NCBI GenBank assembly: GCA_964434535.1
Contig: CAYSWA010000015.1
Location: 1 to 50,798, forward strand
Source: SM23-32 sp964434535
GTDB lineage: Bacteria > Planctomycetota > Brocadiia > SM23-32
DNA: 50,798 nt
Reading direction: 5' to 3'
The first letter of the stretch is position 1. The number at the start of each line of letters is the position of its first letter. Under the pieces are notes generated by a model. That model worked only from the letters and a program-made list of their open reading frames with translations. It was not told where the DNA came from and made no database searches. Shown piece by piece: positions 31,639-39,521 of the stretch. A program made the position numbers and the translations under genes.

Positions 31639-32225
31639 GCGCCCTCCCTGCACTCGGGATAGAGCTCGATCAGGATGGCGGTCAGCTCGTCCAGGGCCAG
31701 TCCCATCACGGCGGTGAGGCTGCCTTCCACGCGCTCCACATTCGGGTCGTTCGGCCTCAGAGCGTAGGCGCCGGCTCGCTCCAGGGCATCGGGCCGGCCG
31801 GCGTAGCTTGCGATCTCCGGTTCGGACATCGGCCGCATCCGCACCTCCGAGCGGGCGATGGCCGAGCGCTCCCGCCCGTCCGGCGCCGCCACGCAGAGCG
31901 CCGTCAGCACCTCGTGCGGCGTCGCCGTCAGCCGCCTGAGCATGCGGGCGGCCTGCTCGGCGTCGGCCGGCTTGCCCAGGACCTCTCCCGCGCAGACGGC
32001 CACGGTGTCCGCGCCGATCACCAGTGCCTCGGGCCGCAACGCGGCCACGCGCCGGGCCTTGGCCCGCGCCAGCTCTGCCGCCAGCGCCTCCGGGCTCGCC
32101 GCCTCGGCCCGCCCCTCGTCCACTTCCGGGGCGACGACCTCGAAGTCGGGCACGACGCGGGCGAGCAGGTCCCGGCGGGTGGTCGAGGCGCTGGCCAGGA
32201 CGATCGGCACAGGAGGTCTGATCAC
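31635..32225 (-). CDS. maf: Maf family nucleoside triphosphate pyrophosphatase
   Basis: 196 residues, normal length. Maf proteins hydrolyse non-canonical or selected nucleoside triphosphates (dTTP/UTP or m7GTP types). Seen: the N-terminal motif VLASASTTRRDLLARVVPDF (usually S-x-x-R-R), 'VIGADTVAVCAGEVLGKPAD' with the conserved Asp, and 'ERAGAYALRPNDPNVERVEG', which parallels E-K-A-G-A-Y-x-I-Q. It starts at GTG 32225, overlapping the TPR-gene stop by 4 nt, and its own stop overlaps the start of the phosphatase gene. Such 4-nt overlaps at both ends make a tight three-gene operon. In the family, Maf can affect division and septum formation, but the sequence does not say which subtype this is. 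Confidence 0.93.
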   Translation of the reverse strand: MIRPPVPIVLASASTTRRDLLARVVPDFEVVAPEVDEGRAEAASPEALAAELARAKARRVAALRPEALVIGADTVAVCAGEVLGKPADAEQAARMLRRLTATPHEVLTALCVAAPDGRERSAIARSEVRMRPMSEPEIASYAGRPDALERAGAYALRPNDPNVERVEGSLTAVMGLALDELTAILIELYPECREGA

Positions 32226-32902
32226 GCTCCGGCCATCCCATCGGGTGGGCCGGACTCGCCGGCCGGAGCCGGCTCCTTCGCGGCCTCGAGGGCGCTCTGC
32301 GCGCGGGCCTGGAGGCGTGCCACGGCCTCGCGGTACTGGTCGGCCCAGGGACTGCGCGGCGGGGCATGGCCGAGGGCGGCGCCATAGGCCCCCAGCGCCA
32401 GGGATGGGCGCCCCAGCGCCAGGTAGGCGTGGGCGAGTCCCTCCCATACGGTCATCATGGCCACGTCCACCGGCTCCGCTTTGATCAGCGCCCCGCCGGC
32501 GGCGCCTCCGGAACCGGCCACGTACCGCTGCCCCGTGGCCTCCAGGTAGAAGGTCGCCTGCGCGGCCCGAGACAGCCGATAGGGAATCTGTGCCCTGGTC
32601 AGTTCGTCGAGCTTGAGGACGCCGCCCCGCCCTGCCAGCAACTGCCAGTAGTAGACGACGCGCCGCGCGTCCCCACGCTGCCGGGCGCACTCACCCAGCA
32701 GCCAGAGCGCGTCATCGGCCCAGGCGCTCTCCTCGTGTTCCCTGACGAGGAGCTCCAGCAGCCGCACTCGCTCAGCGGCCGGCATCGGCTCGACGAGCGC
32801 GCGGCGATAGAGCTCGGCCGGGCTCGCATCCTCGCCGGCGCGGGCATGGCCTGCCGGCCAGGCCGCCGCCAGCGCGATCAGGACGAAGGCCAGCTTGCGC
32901 AA
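32222..32902 (-). CDS. Periplasmic TPR-like protein, first gene of the maf operon
   Basis: 226 residues from TTG 32902, placed by AGGAGAG seven nt upstream and by the signal peptide that then begins (LRKLAFVLIALAAAWPAGHA). No ATG is available, and longer frames would start above the promoter. The mature part is helical with TPR-like units: 'RVRLLELLVREHEESAWADD', 'ALWLLGECARQRGDARRVVY', 'WEGLAHAYLALGRPSLALGA'. This resembles YbgF/CpoB-type periplasmic repeat proteins in size, but no coiled coil is seen. It is probably an exported adaptor; partners are unknown. It overlaps maf by 4 nt. Confidence 0.78.
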   Translation of the reverse strand: MRKLAFVLIALAAAWPAGHARAGEDASPAELYRRALVEPMPAAERVRLLELLVREHEESAWADDALWLLGECARQRGDARRVVYYWQLLAGRGGVLKLDELTRAQIPYRLSRAAQATFYLEATGQRYVAGSGGAAGGALIKAEPVDVAMMTVWEGLAHAYLALGRPSLALGAYGAALGHAPPRSPWADQYREAVARLQARAQSALEAAKEPAPAGESGPPDGMAGA

Positions 32903-32956
32903 CGGTATCTCTCCTGCCGACGGGGGCGACTCAGCGAAACCTCCCAACGTCCGCTC

Positions 32957-32986
32957 AATATAGCGGCCGTGGCCCGATTGCGTCAA
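32957..32986 (-). promoter_or_regulatory. Sigma70 promoter of the TPR-maf-phosphatase operon
   Basis: Minus strand TTGACG (32981-32986), 18 nt, TATATT (32957-32962), transcription beginning near 32950. It supports the TTG start at 32902. It is back-to-back with the promoter at 33005. Confidence 0.65.
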
Positions 32987-33004
32987 CCTTGAGCGTCCGT
33001 CATC

Positions 33005-33033
33005 TTGATTGCCGCCGGGCGGCGGGCTATCAT
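33005..33033 (+). promoter_or_regulatory. Sigma70 promoter of the large lipoprotein gene
   Basis: TTGATT (33005-33010), 17 nt, TATCAT (33028-33033), 41 nt before ATG 33075. The spacer contains the self-complementary stretch CCGCCGGGCGG. Confidence 0.6.
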
Positions 33034-33074
33034 TCCCCCAAAGCCCTGACGTCGTTCGGCGGAGGAGCCAGCAG

Positions 33075-35138
33075 ATGAGGTGCGTGCGCCGGTGCCTGCC
33101 TGTGTGCGTCGTGCTCGCGTGCGTCGGCTGCGCGGCCATAGCGCCCGGGGAGGCCGCCCGGCCGGACTGGGTCCGGTCAATTCCGCCCGAGTCGGGCGGG
33201 GGACACCTGTGGGCCACGGGGGCGGCCCCGCCGGCCCGCGACGCGGAGGCCGCCCTGCGCGAGGCCGAGCGCGCTGCCCGCGACCGACTGGCCGAGGTCG
33301 TGGCGGCCCACACCGAGGCGATGCTGACGGCCTTCTTCGAGGCACGCCCCGACTACGGCGCCGTCGATTCGCCGGCCGGCCGTCAGTTCATCTCGGTGAC
33401 CTCCGGAGACGTCGTCTCGGCGGTGCTCCGCCAGGCCAGGCGCCAGGACGTCTGGCAAAGCGATGACGGCGAGGTGCACGTCCTCTACCGTATGCCGCTG
33501 GTCGAGCTTCATCGGGAGATCACGAGCCGCTCAGAGGATGCTCTGCCGCACGTGGACCCGTTCCGGGGCTCGGCGCAGCAGGGCCTGGCTCAACTGAGCG
33601 AGTTCCTGGATCAACGCCTCCAGCAGCGGATGCGCGCCGAGGCGCGGCGCCCTCCCCTGGCCGGGGAACCCCCGCCCGAGGAAGCGCCCGCCTGGCTGGA
33701 GTCCGGCCGGCACGAGAACTACCCCCGCGCGGAGTACTGGAGCGCGATCGGGCTCGGAGCTGACCCCCAGAGCGCCGATGCGGCGGCCAGGGCCGAGATG
33801 GCCGTCGCCGTGCGCACCGAACTCGCCCGTCAGGCTCAGGAACTGGCGTCAGCAGGCGGCGAGAAGCCGCTGGATGAGAACTTGAGGTGGTTCGACCCCG
33901 CCCGGCTGCGCATCGCACCGACCGACCTGGTCGCCGTCCGCCTCGCCGAACGCTGGCACGACCCCGTCACCGAGAGCCACTACGCCCTGGCCGTGCTCGA
34001 CCGCTCCACGGCCGACCTGATGTACCGGCGTCGGATCGAAGAGGCGGCCGAGCGCAGCGCCGAACGCCTGGCCGCCGCGCGCAACAACCACAAGGCCGAG
34101 AACTACGCGGAGGCCATCGCCGACTACGGCGCCGCCGTCGCCGCAGCCAGGCGCGCCTTCAAGGACCAGCTCGCCGCCCTGGTGGTCGCGACCGAACCCA
34201 AACGCCCGGAGCTGAGGGAGCTGCTGGCCGAGCCGATACTGGCCCAGGCGAAGGGGGAGCTCCAGGCGCTGCTGGACGAGATGAAGCTCGAGCCCGTCCT
34301 CGGAGACGGACAGTGGATGCCCCCCGGCGTGCCCCCCGCCGGGCCGCTGGTGGCCACGCTCACCGCCGGGCAGTGGGAACGGCCGGTGGCGGACGTGCCG
34401 GTTCGGCTGCTGGTCGACCCGACGGATGAGACCAGCGCGGTGGCGGCGCGCACCGACGAGTTCGGCGCGGCGCTCTGGCAGCTCGCAGAGCCCCCGCCGC
34501 CGCAGGCTCCGAAGCCGGCCATGGTGGCCGAACTGGACCTGCACGCCCTGGCGCCGGGCGCCGACGGGGCGGGCCTGAGCGTGCCGAGCGCCGAGTTCAC
34601 CTACGTGCTCCGCTCGCGGGCCAACAGCCGGTTCGTCGTGCACGTTCATGAGCGCACGGCCGACGGCGCGCTCGTCCCCACCCCCATGTCCGACGCGCTG
34701 GCGCGCGCCCTGACGGAGGAAGGCTACCAGCTCGTCGACCGGGCGGACGTCCTGAAGCACGCGCCGGCGCTGGACCTGCCGGCCGGCGCGCCGGCGCAGA
34801 GCGTGCTGCAGGGGTTCGCGGGGCTGAGCCGGACGATGCCGCCGGGGCAGTTCCTGCTGCTCGTCTATGGGCAGGTCGAGGTGCGCGAGGAGGAGACGGC
34901 GGCGACGACGGAAGGCAAGCTCCACATCGTGGCCTGCTCCTACGCGTTGCGCGCGCTCGACGCCGCCCTGCCGGGGCCGCAGAAAGTGGTCCTCTCGCTG
35001 TCCGGGACGGCCCGGGGCGCCTACCTGGACGATCTGGCCGAGGCGCGGGGCCGCGCCGAGGCCGAAGCATCCGGCGAGGCGGCGCAGAAGCTGACCGGCG
35101 GCCTCGCCGCGAAGCTCGGCGACCGGGGCGCGCCGTAA
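33075..35138 (+). CDS. Large lipoprotein with LPP20/FlgT-like N-terminal repeats
   Basis: 687 residues from ATG 33075 (GGAGGAG upstream). A lipoprotein signal ends in LACVGCA. Two similar segments follow: 'ARPDWVRSIPPESGGGHLWA' with 'ALREAERAARDRLAEVVAAH', and 'AWLESGRHENYPRAEYWSAI' with 'ADAAARAEMAVAVRTELARQ'. Both show the 'P.W......Y...G.........A...A...L' pattern of LPP20 lipoproteins and of the FlgT N-terminal domain. The middle (about 330-400) is helical, and the C-terminal third is beta-rich ('LVATLTAGQWERPVADVPVR', then 'SRFVVHVHERTADG') with a segment recalling the CsgG/FlgT-like 'YQLVDRADVLKHAP'. Probably an outer-membrane or periplasmic assembly factor; no flagellar gene is nearby, so a FlgT role is not supported. 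Confidence 0.78.
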   Translation: MRCVRRCLPVCVVLACVGCAAIAPGEAARPDWVRSIPPESGGGHLWATGAAPPARDAEAALREAERAARDRLAEVVAAHTEAMLTAFFEARPDYGAVDSPAGRQFISVTSGDVVSAVLRQARRQDVWQSDDGEVHVLYRMPLVELHREITSRSEDALPHVDPFRGSAQQGLAQLSEFLDQRLQQRMRAEARRPPLAGEPPPEEAPAWLESGRHENYPRAEYWSAIGLGADPQSADAAARAEMAVAVRTELARQAQELASAGGEKPLDENLRWFDPARLRIAPTDLVAVRLAERWHDPVTESHYALAVLDRSTADLMYRRRIEEAAERSAERLAAARNNHKAENYAEAIADYGAAVAAARRAFKDQLAALVVATEPKRPELRELLAEPILAQAKGELQALLDEMKLEPVLGDGQWMPPGVPPAGPLVATLTAGQWERPVADVPVRLLVDPTDETSAVAARTDEFGAALWQLAEPPPPQAPKPAMVAELDLHALAPGADGAGLSVPSAEFTYVLRSRANSRFVVHVHERTADGALVPTPMSDALARALTEEGYQLVDRADVLKHAPALDLPAGAPAQSVLQGFAGLSRTMPPGQFLLLVYGQVEVREEETAATTEGKLHIVACSYALRALDAALPGPQKVVLSLSGTARGAYLDDLAEARGRAEAEASGEAAQKLTGGLAAKLGDRGAP

Positions 35139-35150
35139 TGGCGCCTGCGC

Positions 35151-35179
35151 TTGATATCGCGACCCTTTTGCCCTAACAT
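35151..35179 (+). promoter_or_regulatory. Candidate sigma70 promoter of the infC operon
   Basis: TTGATA (35151-35156), 17 nt, TAACAT (35174-35179). Transcription near 35186 would give a leader of about 45 nt before the infC start, too short for an L20-type leader fold upstream of infC. Confidence 0.5.
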
Positions 35180-35230
35180 GGTGGCCGTCGAGGTGGGCAT
35201 CTGCGGGCACTTCCAAGGAGGAGACGCACA

Positions 35231-35731
35231 ATCCCAGACTACCGCATCAACGAGCAGGTCAGGGCCGAGACCGTCCGCCTGATCGGCCCCGACGGCGAGC
35301 AGTTGGGCATCGTTTCGCGCGAAGATGCCCTGCAACAGGCGGAACAGAAGGAACTGGACCTGGTGGAGGTGGCGCCGAGCGCCGATCCCGTCGTCTGCAA
35401 ACTGATGGACTACGGGAAGTTCAAGTACCACCAGAAGAAGCGCCGTCAGAGCCAGAAGCATCATCGGTCCCGGGTCAAGGGGATGCGCATCGGCCTGAGC
35501 AGCGACGAGCATGACCTCGCCTTCAAGGCGGCGCGGGTCAGGGAGTTCCTCCAGGACCACGACAAGGTCGAAGTCTACATGCAGTTGCGCGGTCGCGAGA
35601 AGGCACACGGCGACCTCGCCGTAGAACACATGGCCGACTTCGCGAGCCGCTTCGAAGACGTGGCCAAGGTCGAGCGATCGCCGGGGCGAACGAGCGCCAG
35701 CCGGGTAAGCATGCTGCTGAGCCCGAAGTAA
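35231..35731 (+). CDS. infC: Translation initiation factor IF-3 (ATC start)
   Basis: 166 residues. IF-3 binds the 30S subunit, checks the start codon-initiator tRNA pairing and keeps subunits apart. The N-domain begins (I/M)PDYRINEQVRAETVRLIG and continues 'REDALQQAEQKELDLVEVAP'; the C-domain has 'KGMRIGLSSDEHDLAFKAAR' and 'VEHMADFASRF'. The reading frame has no ATG, GTG or TTG between an upstream stop (35174) and the conserved N-terminus. The only start consistent with the family and with AAGGAGG (35215-35221, nine nt upstream) is ATC at 35231. Rare AUU/AUC/AUA starts are known in infC and let IF-3 repress its own synthesis, so autoregulation is likely. The next in-frame start (TTG 35303) would delete most of the N-domain. 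Confidence 0.93.
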   Translation: MPDYRINEQVRAETVRLIGPDGEQLGIVSREDALQQAEQKELDLVEVAPSADPVVCKLMDYGKFKYHQKKRRQSQKHHRSRVKGMRIGLSSDEHDLAFKAARVREFLQDHDKVEVYMQLRGREKAHGDLAVEHMADFASRFEDVAKVERSPGRTSASRVSMLLSPK

Positions 35732-35811
35732 GGCCCGGCCGACAGACGATAGCCGCACCGCACGGCGGGCCCCCGCCCGCCGCCTCCGCTCTGGCAACAC
35801 GGGAGCCGACC

Positions 35812-36006
35812 ATGTCCGGCAAAACGCACAAAGGACTGAAGAAGCGCACCAAGAGGACCGCCACGGGGAAGCTCATGCACTACCCCTCGGGCCGCCGTCA
35901 CTCGATGAGCAAGAAGGCGGCCAAGCGCAAGAGGCAGCTGCGCGCGCCCCGCGAGTTCTCGGACGGCGACCTGAGGCGGATCGAGCGCCAGTACGGCACC
36001 CCGTAG
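35812..36006 (+). CDS. rpmI: Ribosomal protein bL35
   Basis: 64 residues, the normal length of L35 of the large subunit. Very basic, with the family pattern KTHKGLKKRTKRTATGKLMH and 'GRRHSMSKKAAKRKRQLR'. It lies between infC (80 nt) and rplT (30 nt), the order found in most bacteria. GGGAG precedes the ATG. Confidence 0.97.
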   Translation: MSGKTHKGLKKRTKRTATGKLMHYPSGRRHSMSKKAAKRKRQLRAPREFSDGDLRRIERQYGTP

Positions 36007-36036
36007 CCCCCCCCATCCCCAGCGCACCATACAGCG

Positions 36037-36387
36037 ATGAGAACCACGAGAGGACGCACCCGCAGACGGCGAGTGAAGCGCGTGCTGAAGGCCGCCCGAG
36101 GCTATCGCGGCGGCCGCAGCAAGCTGTTCCGGTCGGCCAAGGAGACGCTGAGGCGGGCCTGGTGGTACGGACGCCAGCACCGCCGCCAGAAGAAGGGCGA
36201 CTTCCGCCGGCTCTGGATCACCCGCATCAACGCCGCCGCGCGCATGCGCGGGCTCAGCTACAGCCGCTTCATGGGCGGGCTGAAGAAGGCCAGCGTCGAG
36301 CTGGACCGCAAGGTGCTGGCCAACCTGGCCCTGACCGACGAAGCGGTCTTCGACCGGCTGGCGGAGGTGGCTCGGGAGGAGCTCTGA
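36037..36387 (+). CDS. rplT: Ribosomal protein bL20
   Basis: 116 residues. L20 binds 23S rRNA early in 50S assembly and in some bacteria represses its own operon. The long basic N-terminal helix (RRRRVKRVLKAARGYRGGRS, 'KLFRSAKETLRRAWWYGRQH') and the globular end ('INAAARMRGLSYSRFMGGLK', 'RKVLANLALTDEAVFDRLAE') are both typical. The ribosome site before ATG 36037 is weak, which fits coupling to rpmI. No L20-binding leader is evident in front of rpmI (80 nt spacer), but this was not folded. Confidence 0.97.
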   Translation: MRTTRGRTRRRRVKRVLKAARGYRGGRSKLFRSAKETLRRAWWYGRQHRRQKKGDFRRLWITRINAAARMRGLSYSRFMGGLKKASVELDRKVLANLALTDEAVFDRLAEVAREEL

Positions 36388-36436
36388 GCCCCCGCGCCGC
36401 CCGCTGCGCCGCGAGACTCCCCACCGAGGGGGTTCC

Positions 36437-37450
36437 ATGCCCAGGACGGCCGAGCAGATCCGGGCCGAGGCCCACGAGGCGCTCCAGCAAGCCGATACCG
36501 AGCAGGCGCTGGAGGCGGCGCGGGTCCGCTTCCTCGGGCGCAAGGGCGAGGTGGCGGCGCTGATCGCCAGCATCCCCCGGCTCCCCCCCGAGCAGCGCCC
36601 CGAGGCCGGCCGCGCCGCCAACGAGCTGAAGCGCGAGATCGCCGAGGCCCTCGCGGCGCGCCGCGAGGCGATCACGGCGGTGGCCGAGGCCGGCCCCGCC
36701 GAGCGGTTCGACCCCACCCTGCCGGCGAAGAGGCCGCCACGCGGGCACGTCCACCCGGTCTGCCGCGCCCGCGAGGAGATGCTCGACATCTTCCGCACGC
36801 TCGGCTTCGAAGCGGTCGAGGGCCCCGAGGTGGAGACCGACTGGTACAACTTCGAGGCGCTCAACATCCCGCCCGGCCACCCCGCCCGCGACGAGTGGGA
36901 TACGTTCTACATCACCGACGAGGTGCTCCTGCGCCCGCACACCTCGCCGGGCCAGATCCGGGTCATGGAGCAGCGCCAGCCTCCGCTGCGCATCGTGGTG
37001 CCCGGCCGCTGCTTCCGGCGCGACACCGAGGACGCCCGGCACTTCTCCATGTTCCACCAGCTCGAAGGGCTGATGGTCGACGAGTGCGTCAACTTCGGCG
37101 ACCTGAAGGCCGTGCTGCACATCTTCCTGCGCGAGTTCTTCCGCCAAGACGTCGAAGTCCGCTTCGAGCCGGACTTCTTCCCCTTCACCGAGCCGAGCGC
37201 ACAGGTCCACTGCACCTGCGTCTCTTGCCTGGGCAAGGGCTGCCGCACCTGCTCGTACACGGGCTGGCTGGAGCTGCTCGGCTGCGGCATGGTGCACCCG
37301 AACGTCTTCGAGGCCGTCGGCTACGACACGGAGCGCTGGACCGGCTTTGCCTTCGGGATGGGGATCGACCGGCTCGCCATGCAGAAGTACGGCATACCCG
37401 ACGGGCGCCTCTTCTTCCAGAACGACCTCCGCTTCCTCAGTCAGTTCTGA
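36437..37450 (+). CDS. pheS: Phenylalanyl-tRNA synthetase alpha subunit
   Basis: 337 residues, normal for bacterial PheS. With PheT it forms the alpha2beta2 enzyme that charges tRNA-Phe; the alpha chain holds the class II catalytic core. An N-terminal coiled coil (about 1-85) is followed by 'HPVCRAREEMLDIFRTLGFE', the motif 2 region 'VVPGRCFRRDTEDARHFSMF' with 'HQLEGLMVDE', and 'GWLELLGCGMVHPNVFEAVG' with motif 3 'FAFGMGIDRLAMQKYGI'. A CxxC-type cluster ('CTCVSCLGKGCRTC') adds a zinc-like insert near 255-272, seen in a subset of bacterial PheS. GAGGGGG precedes the ATG, and pheT follows after 22 nt. Confidence 0.97.
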   Translation: MPRTAEQIRAEAHEALQQADTEQALEAARVRFLGRKGEVAALIASIPRLPPEQRPEAGRAANELKREIAEALAARREAITAVAEAGPAERFDPTLPAKRPPRGHVHPVCRAREEMLDIFRTLGFEAVEGPEVETDWYNFEALNIPPGHPARDEWDTFYITDEVLLRPHTSPGQIRVMEQRQPPLRIVVPGRCFRRDTEDARHFSMFHQLEGLMVDECVNFGDLKAVLHIFLREFFRQDVEVRFEPDFFPFTEPSAQVHCTCVSCLGKGCRTCSYTGWLELLGCGMVHPNVFEAVGYDTERWTGFAFGMGIDRLAMQKYGIPDGRLFFQNDLRFLSQF

Positions 37451-37472
37451 CGCACCGGAGCCCTGAGAGGCC

Positions 37473-39494
37473 ATGAGAACAAGCTACAACTGGCTGAAGG
37501 ACTACTGCGCCTTCGAGCTGCCCGCCCACGAGCTGGCGGCGCAGCTCAGCCACAGCGGCCTGAACGTGGAGAGCTTCGAGCCGCGCCACGACGACTACAT
37601 GCTCGACGTCGAGGTGAAGTCGAACCGCCCCGACTGCCTCTGCCACCTGGGCGTCGCCCGCGAGATCGCCGCGATCGTCGGCGCAGCGGCGCAGCGCCCC
37701 GCACTCGACCTGCCCGCCCCGTCCGGGCGCCCAATCGACGAGGCCGCCACCGTCCAGGTCGACGCCCCCGACCTCTGCCCGCACTACACCGCGCGCGTCT
37801 TGACCGGCGTGCGGGTCGGCCCGTCGCCCGACTGGCTCCAGCACCGCCTCACCGTCTGCGGCGTGCGTCCGGTCAACAACGTGGTCGACGTGACCAACTA
37901 CGTGCTGCTGGAGTGCGGCCAGCCGCTGCACGCCTTCGACCTGGCGCGCATGGGCGGGCGGCGTATCGTGGTCCGACGCGCGCAAGCCGGAGAGGTCATC
38001 ACCGTCATCGACGGCACCGAGCATGCGCTGATCGGCGAGGAGTGCGTCATCGCCGACGAGCGCAAGCCCGTGGCGCTGGCCGGCGTGATGGGCGGGCTGG
38101 AGAGCGAGATCGGCGAGAGCACGAACGAAGTCCTGATCGAGGCGGCCCGGTTCGACCCGATGAGCATCCGCCGCGCCTCGCGCCGCCACGCGCTCAGCAG
38201 CGACTCCTCCTACCACTTCGAGCGGGGGATCGACCCCGAGATCACCGACTGGGCCTCGCGGCGCGCGTGCCAGCTCATCCTGGAGATCGCCGGGGGCGAG
38301 CTGCTCGCGGGCGTCGCCGACATCCGCTCCGACACGACGCAGACGCCCGAGGTCACGATGCGCTTCTCCCGGCTCACCCATCTGCTCGGCATCCACGTGC
38401 CGCGCCAGGAGGTGCTCGGCATCTTCGCCGGGCTCGACCTGGCGCTCACCGACGAGGCCCAGGACTGCGTCACCGTCCGCGTGCCGAGCTGGCGCGCCGA
38501 CCTGCGGCGCGAGGTGGACCTGATCGAGGAGGTGGCGCGCATCCACGGCTACGACAAGATCGCCGAGACCACCGCGATGACCGTGCGCGCCGTCGCCCCG
38601 AGCGCCGACGAAGTGCTCCGCCGTCGCGCGCGTGCCCTTCTCGCCGGCCAGGGCTTCACCGAGGTCATGAGCTACAGCCTGATCAGCCCGACCGACTTGC
38701 AGCGCGCGCAGCCCTGGCACGAGGGCGAGCCGCTCGCCGTGCGAAATCCCATCAGCGCCGACCGCACCCATCTGCGCCTGACCCACATGGCGAACCTGCT
38801 CCACGCAACGGGTTTCAACGCGGCGCGCGGCGCCCGGGGCGTGCAGCTCTTCGAGCTCGGCCACCTCTACCTGCCACGCCAGGGCGAGCAACTGCCCGAG
38901 CAGAAACGCTGCCTTGCCCTGCTGAGCGAGGCCGAAGACGGGCTGCGGCGCCTCAAGGGCACGCTGGCCAACGTGATGGACGAGCTGGGAATCGAACAGG
39001 AGCCCGAGGAGGAGCCCGGCGCGGCCGGGCCCTTCGCGGAAGGGGAATCGGTCGAGTTCCGCCTCGACGGGGAGCTTCTCGGCTGCGCCGGGCTGACGGC
39101 GCCCCAGATCGCCGGCGAGCTCGACCTGACCACCCGTCCCGCCCTGCTGGAGGTGGACTTCGGCCTGCTGGTCGAGCGCGGCGCCCTCGCGCCGACCTAT
39201 CAGCCGATCGCCCCCTACCCCGCCGCGACGCGCGACCTGGCCCTCATCGTGGCCGAGGACGTGCTCTGGGCCGACTTCGAGGCATGCATCCGCCGACACG
39301 CGCCGGAGACGCTCGAGTCGATCGATCTGTTCGACGTCTACCGCGGCGAGCCCGTCCCGCCGGGCCACAAGAGCGCGGCCTTCTCGATGACCTTCCGCCG
39401 CGCCGACCGGACTATCACCGCCGAGGAAGCCCGCCAGGCCGGCGTCGCGATCCTGAACGGGCTAAGAAGGGAACTCAACGCCGAACTGCGCTGA
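37473..39494 (+). CDS. pheT: Phenylalanyl-tRNA synthetase beta subunit, short form
   Basis: 673 residues, against about 790-800 for typical bacterial PheT. The N-terminus 'SYNWLKDYCAFELPAHELAA', 'QLSHSGLNVESFE' runs straight into 'VEVKSNRPDCLCHLGVAREI', which normally follows the tRNA-binding OB-fold (B2) of about 110 residues. That EMAP-II-like domain is thus missing, not shifted. The editing region B3/4 ('VTNYVLLECGQPLHAFD'), B5, the catalytic-like B6/7 ('RARALLAGQGFTEVMSYSLI') and the C-terminal anticodon-binding FDX-ACB domain ('YPAATRDLALIVAEDVLWAD') are present. Short PheT of this kind is known from some phyla; the loss should reduce, not abolish, tRNA contacts. It closes the infC-pheT cluster. 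Confidence 0.95.
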   Translation: MRTSYNWLKDYCAFELPAHELAAQLSHSGLNVESFEPRHDDYMLDVEVKSNRPDCLCHLGVAREIAAIVGAAAQRPALDLPAPSGRPIDEAATVQVDAPDLCPHYTARVLTGVRVGPSPDWLQHRLTVCGVRPVNNVVDVTNYVLLECGQPLHAFDLARMGGRRIVVRRAQAGEVITVIDGTEHALIGEECVIADERKPVALAGVMGGLESEIGESTNEVLIEAARFDPMSIRRASRRHALSSDSSYHFERGIDPEITDWASRRACQLILEIAGGELLAGVADIRSDTTQTPEVTMRFSRLTHLLGIHVPRQEVLGIFAGLDLALTDEAQDCVTVRVPSWRADLRREVDLIEEVARIHGYDKIAETTAMTVRAVAPSADEVLRRRARALLAGQGFTEVMSYSLISPTDLQRAQPWHEGEPLAVRNPISADRTHLRLTHMANLLHATGFNAARGARGVQLFELGHLYLPRQGEQLPEQKRCLALLSEAEDGLRRLKGTLANVMDELGIEQEPEEEPGAAGPFAEGESVEFRLDGELLGCAGLTAPQIAGELDLTTRPALLEVDFGLLVERGALAPTYQPIAPYPAATRDLALIVAEDVLWADFEACIRRHAPETLESIDLFDVYRGEPVPPGHKSAAFSMTFRRADRTITAEEARQAGVAILNGLRRELNAELR

Positions 39495-39521
39495 CCCCGC
39501 CGGGCCATGGAGATGACACAG

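Noticed and set aside
33075..35138. Flagellar protein FlgT
   Set aside because: Only the domain pattern is shared; there are no flagellar genes in the window and the protein is much longer.
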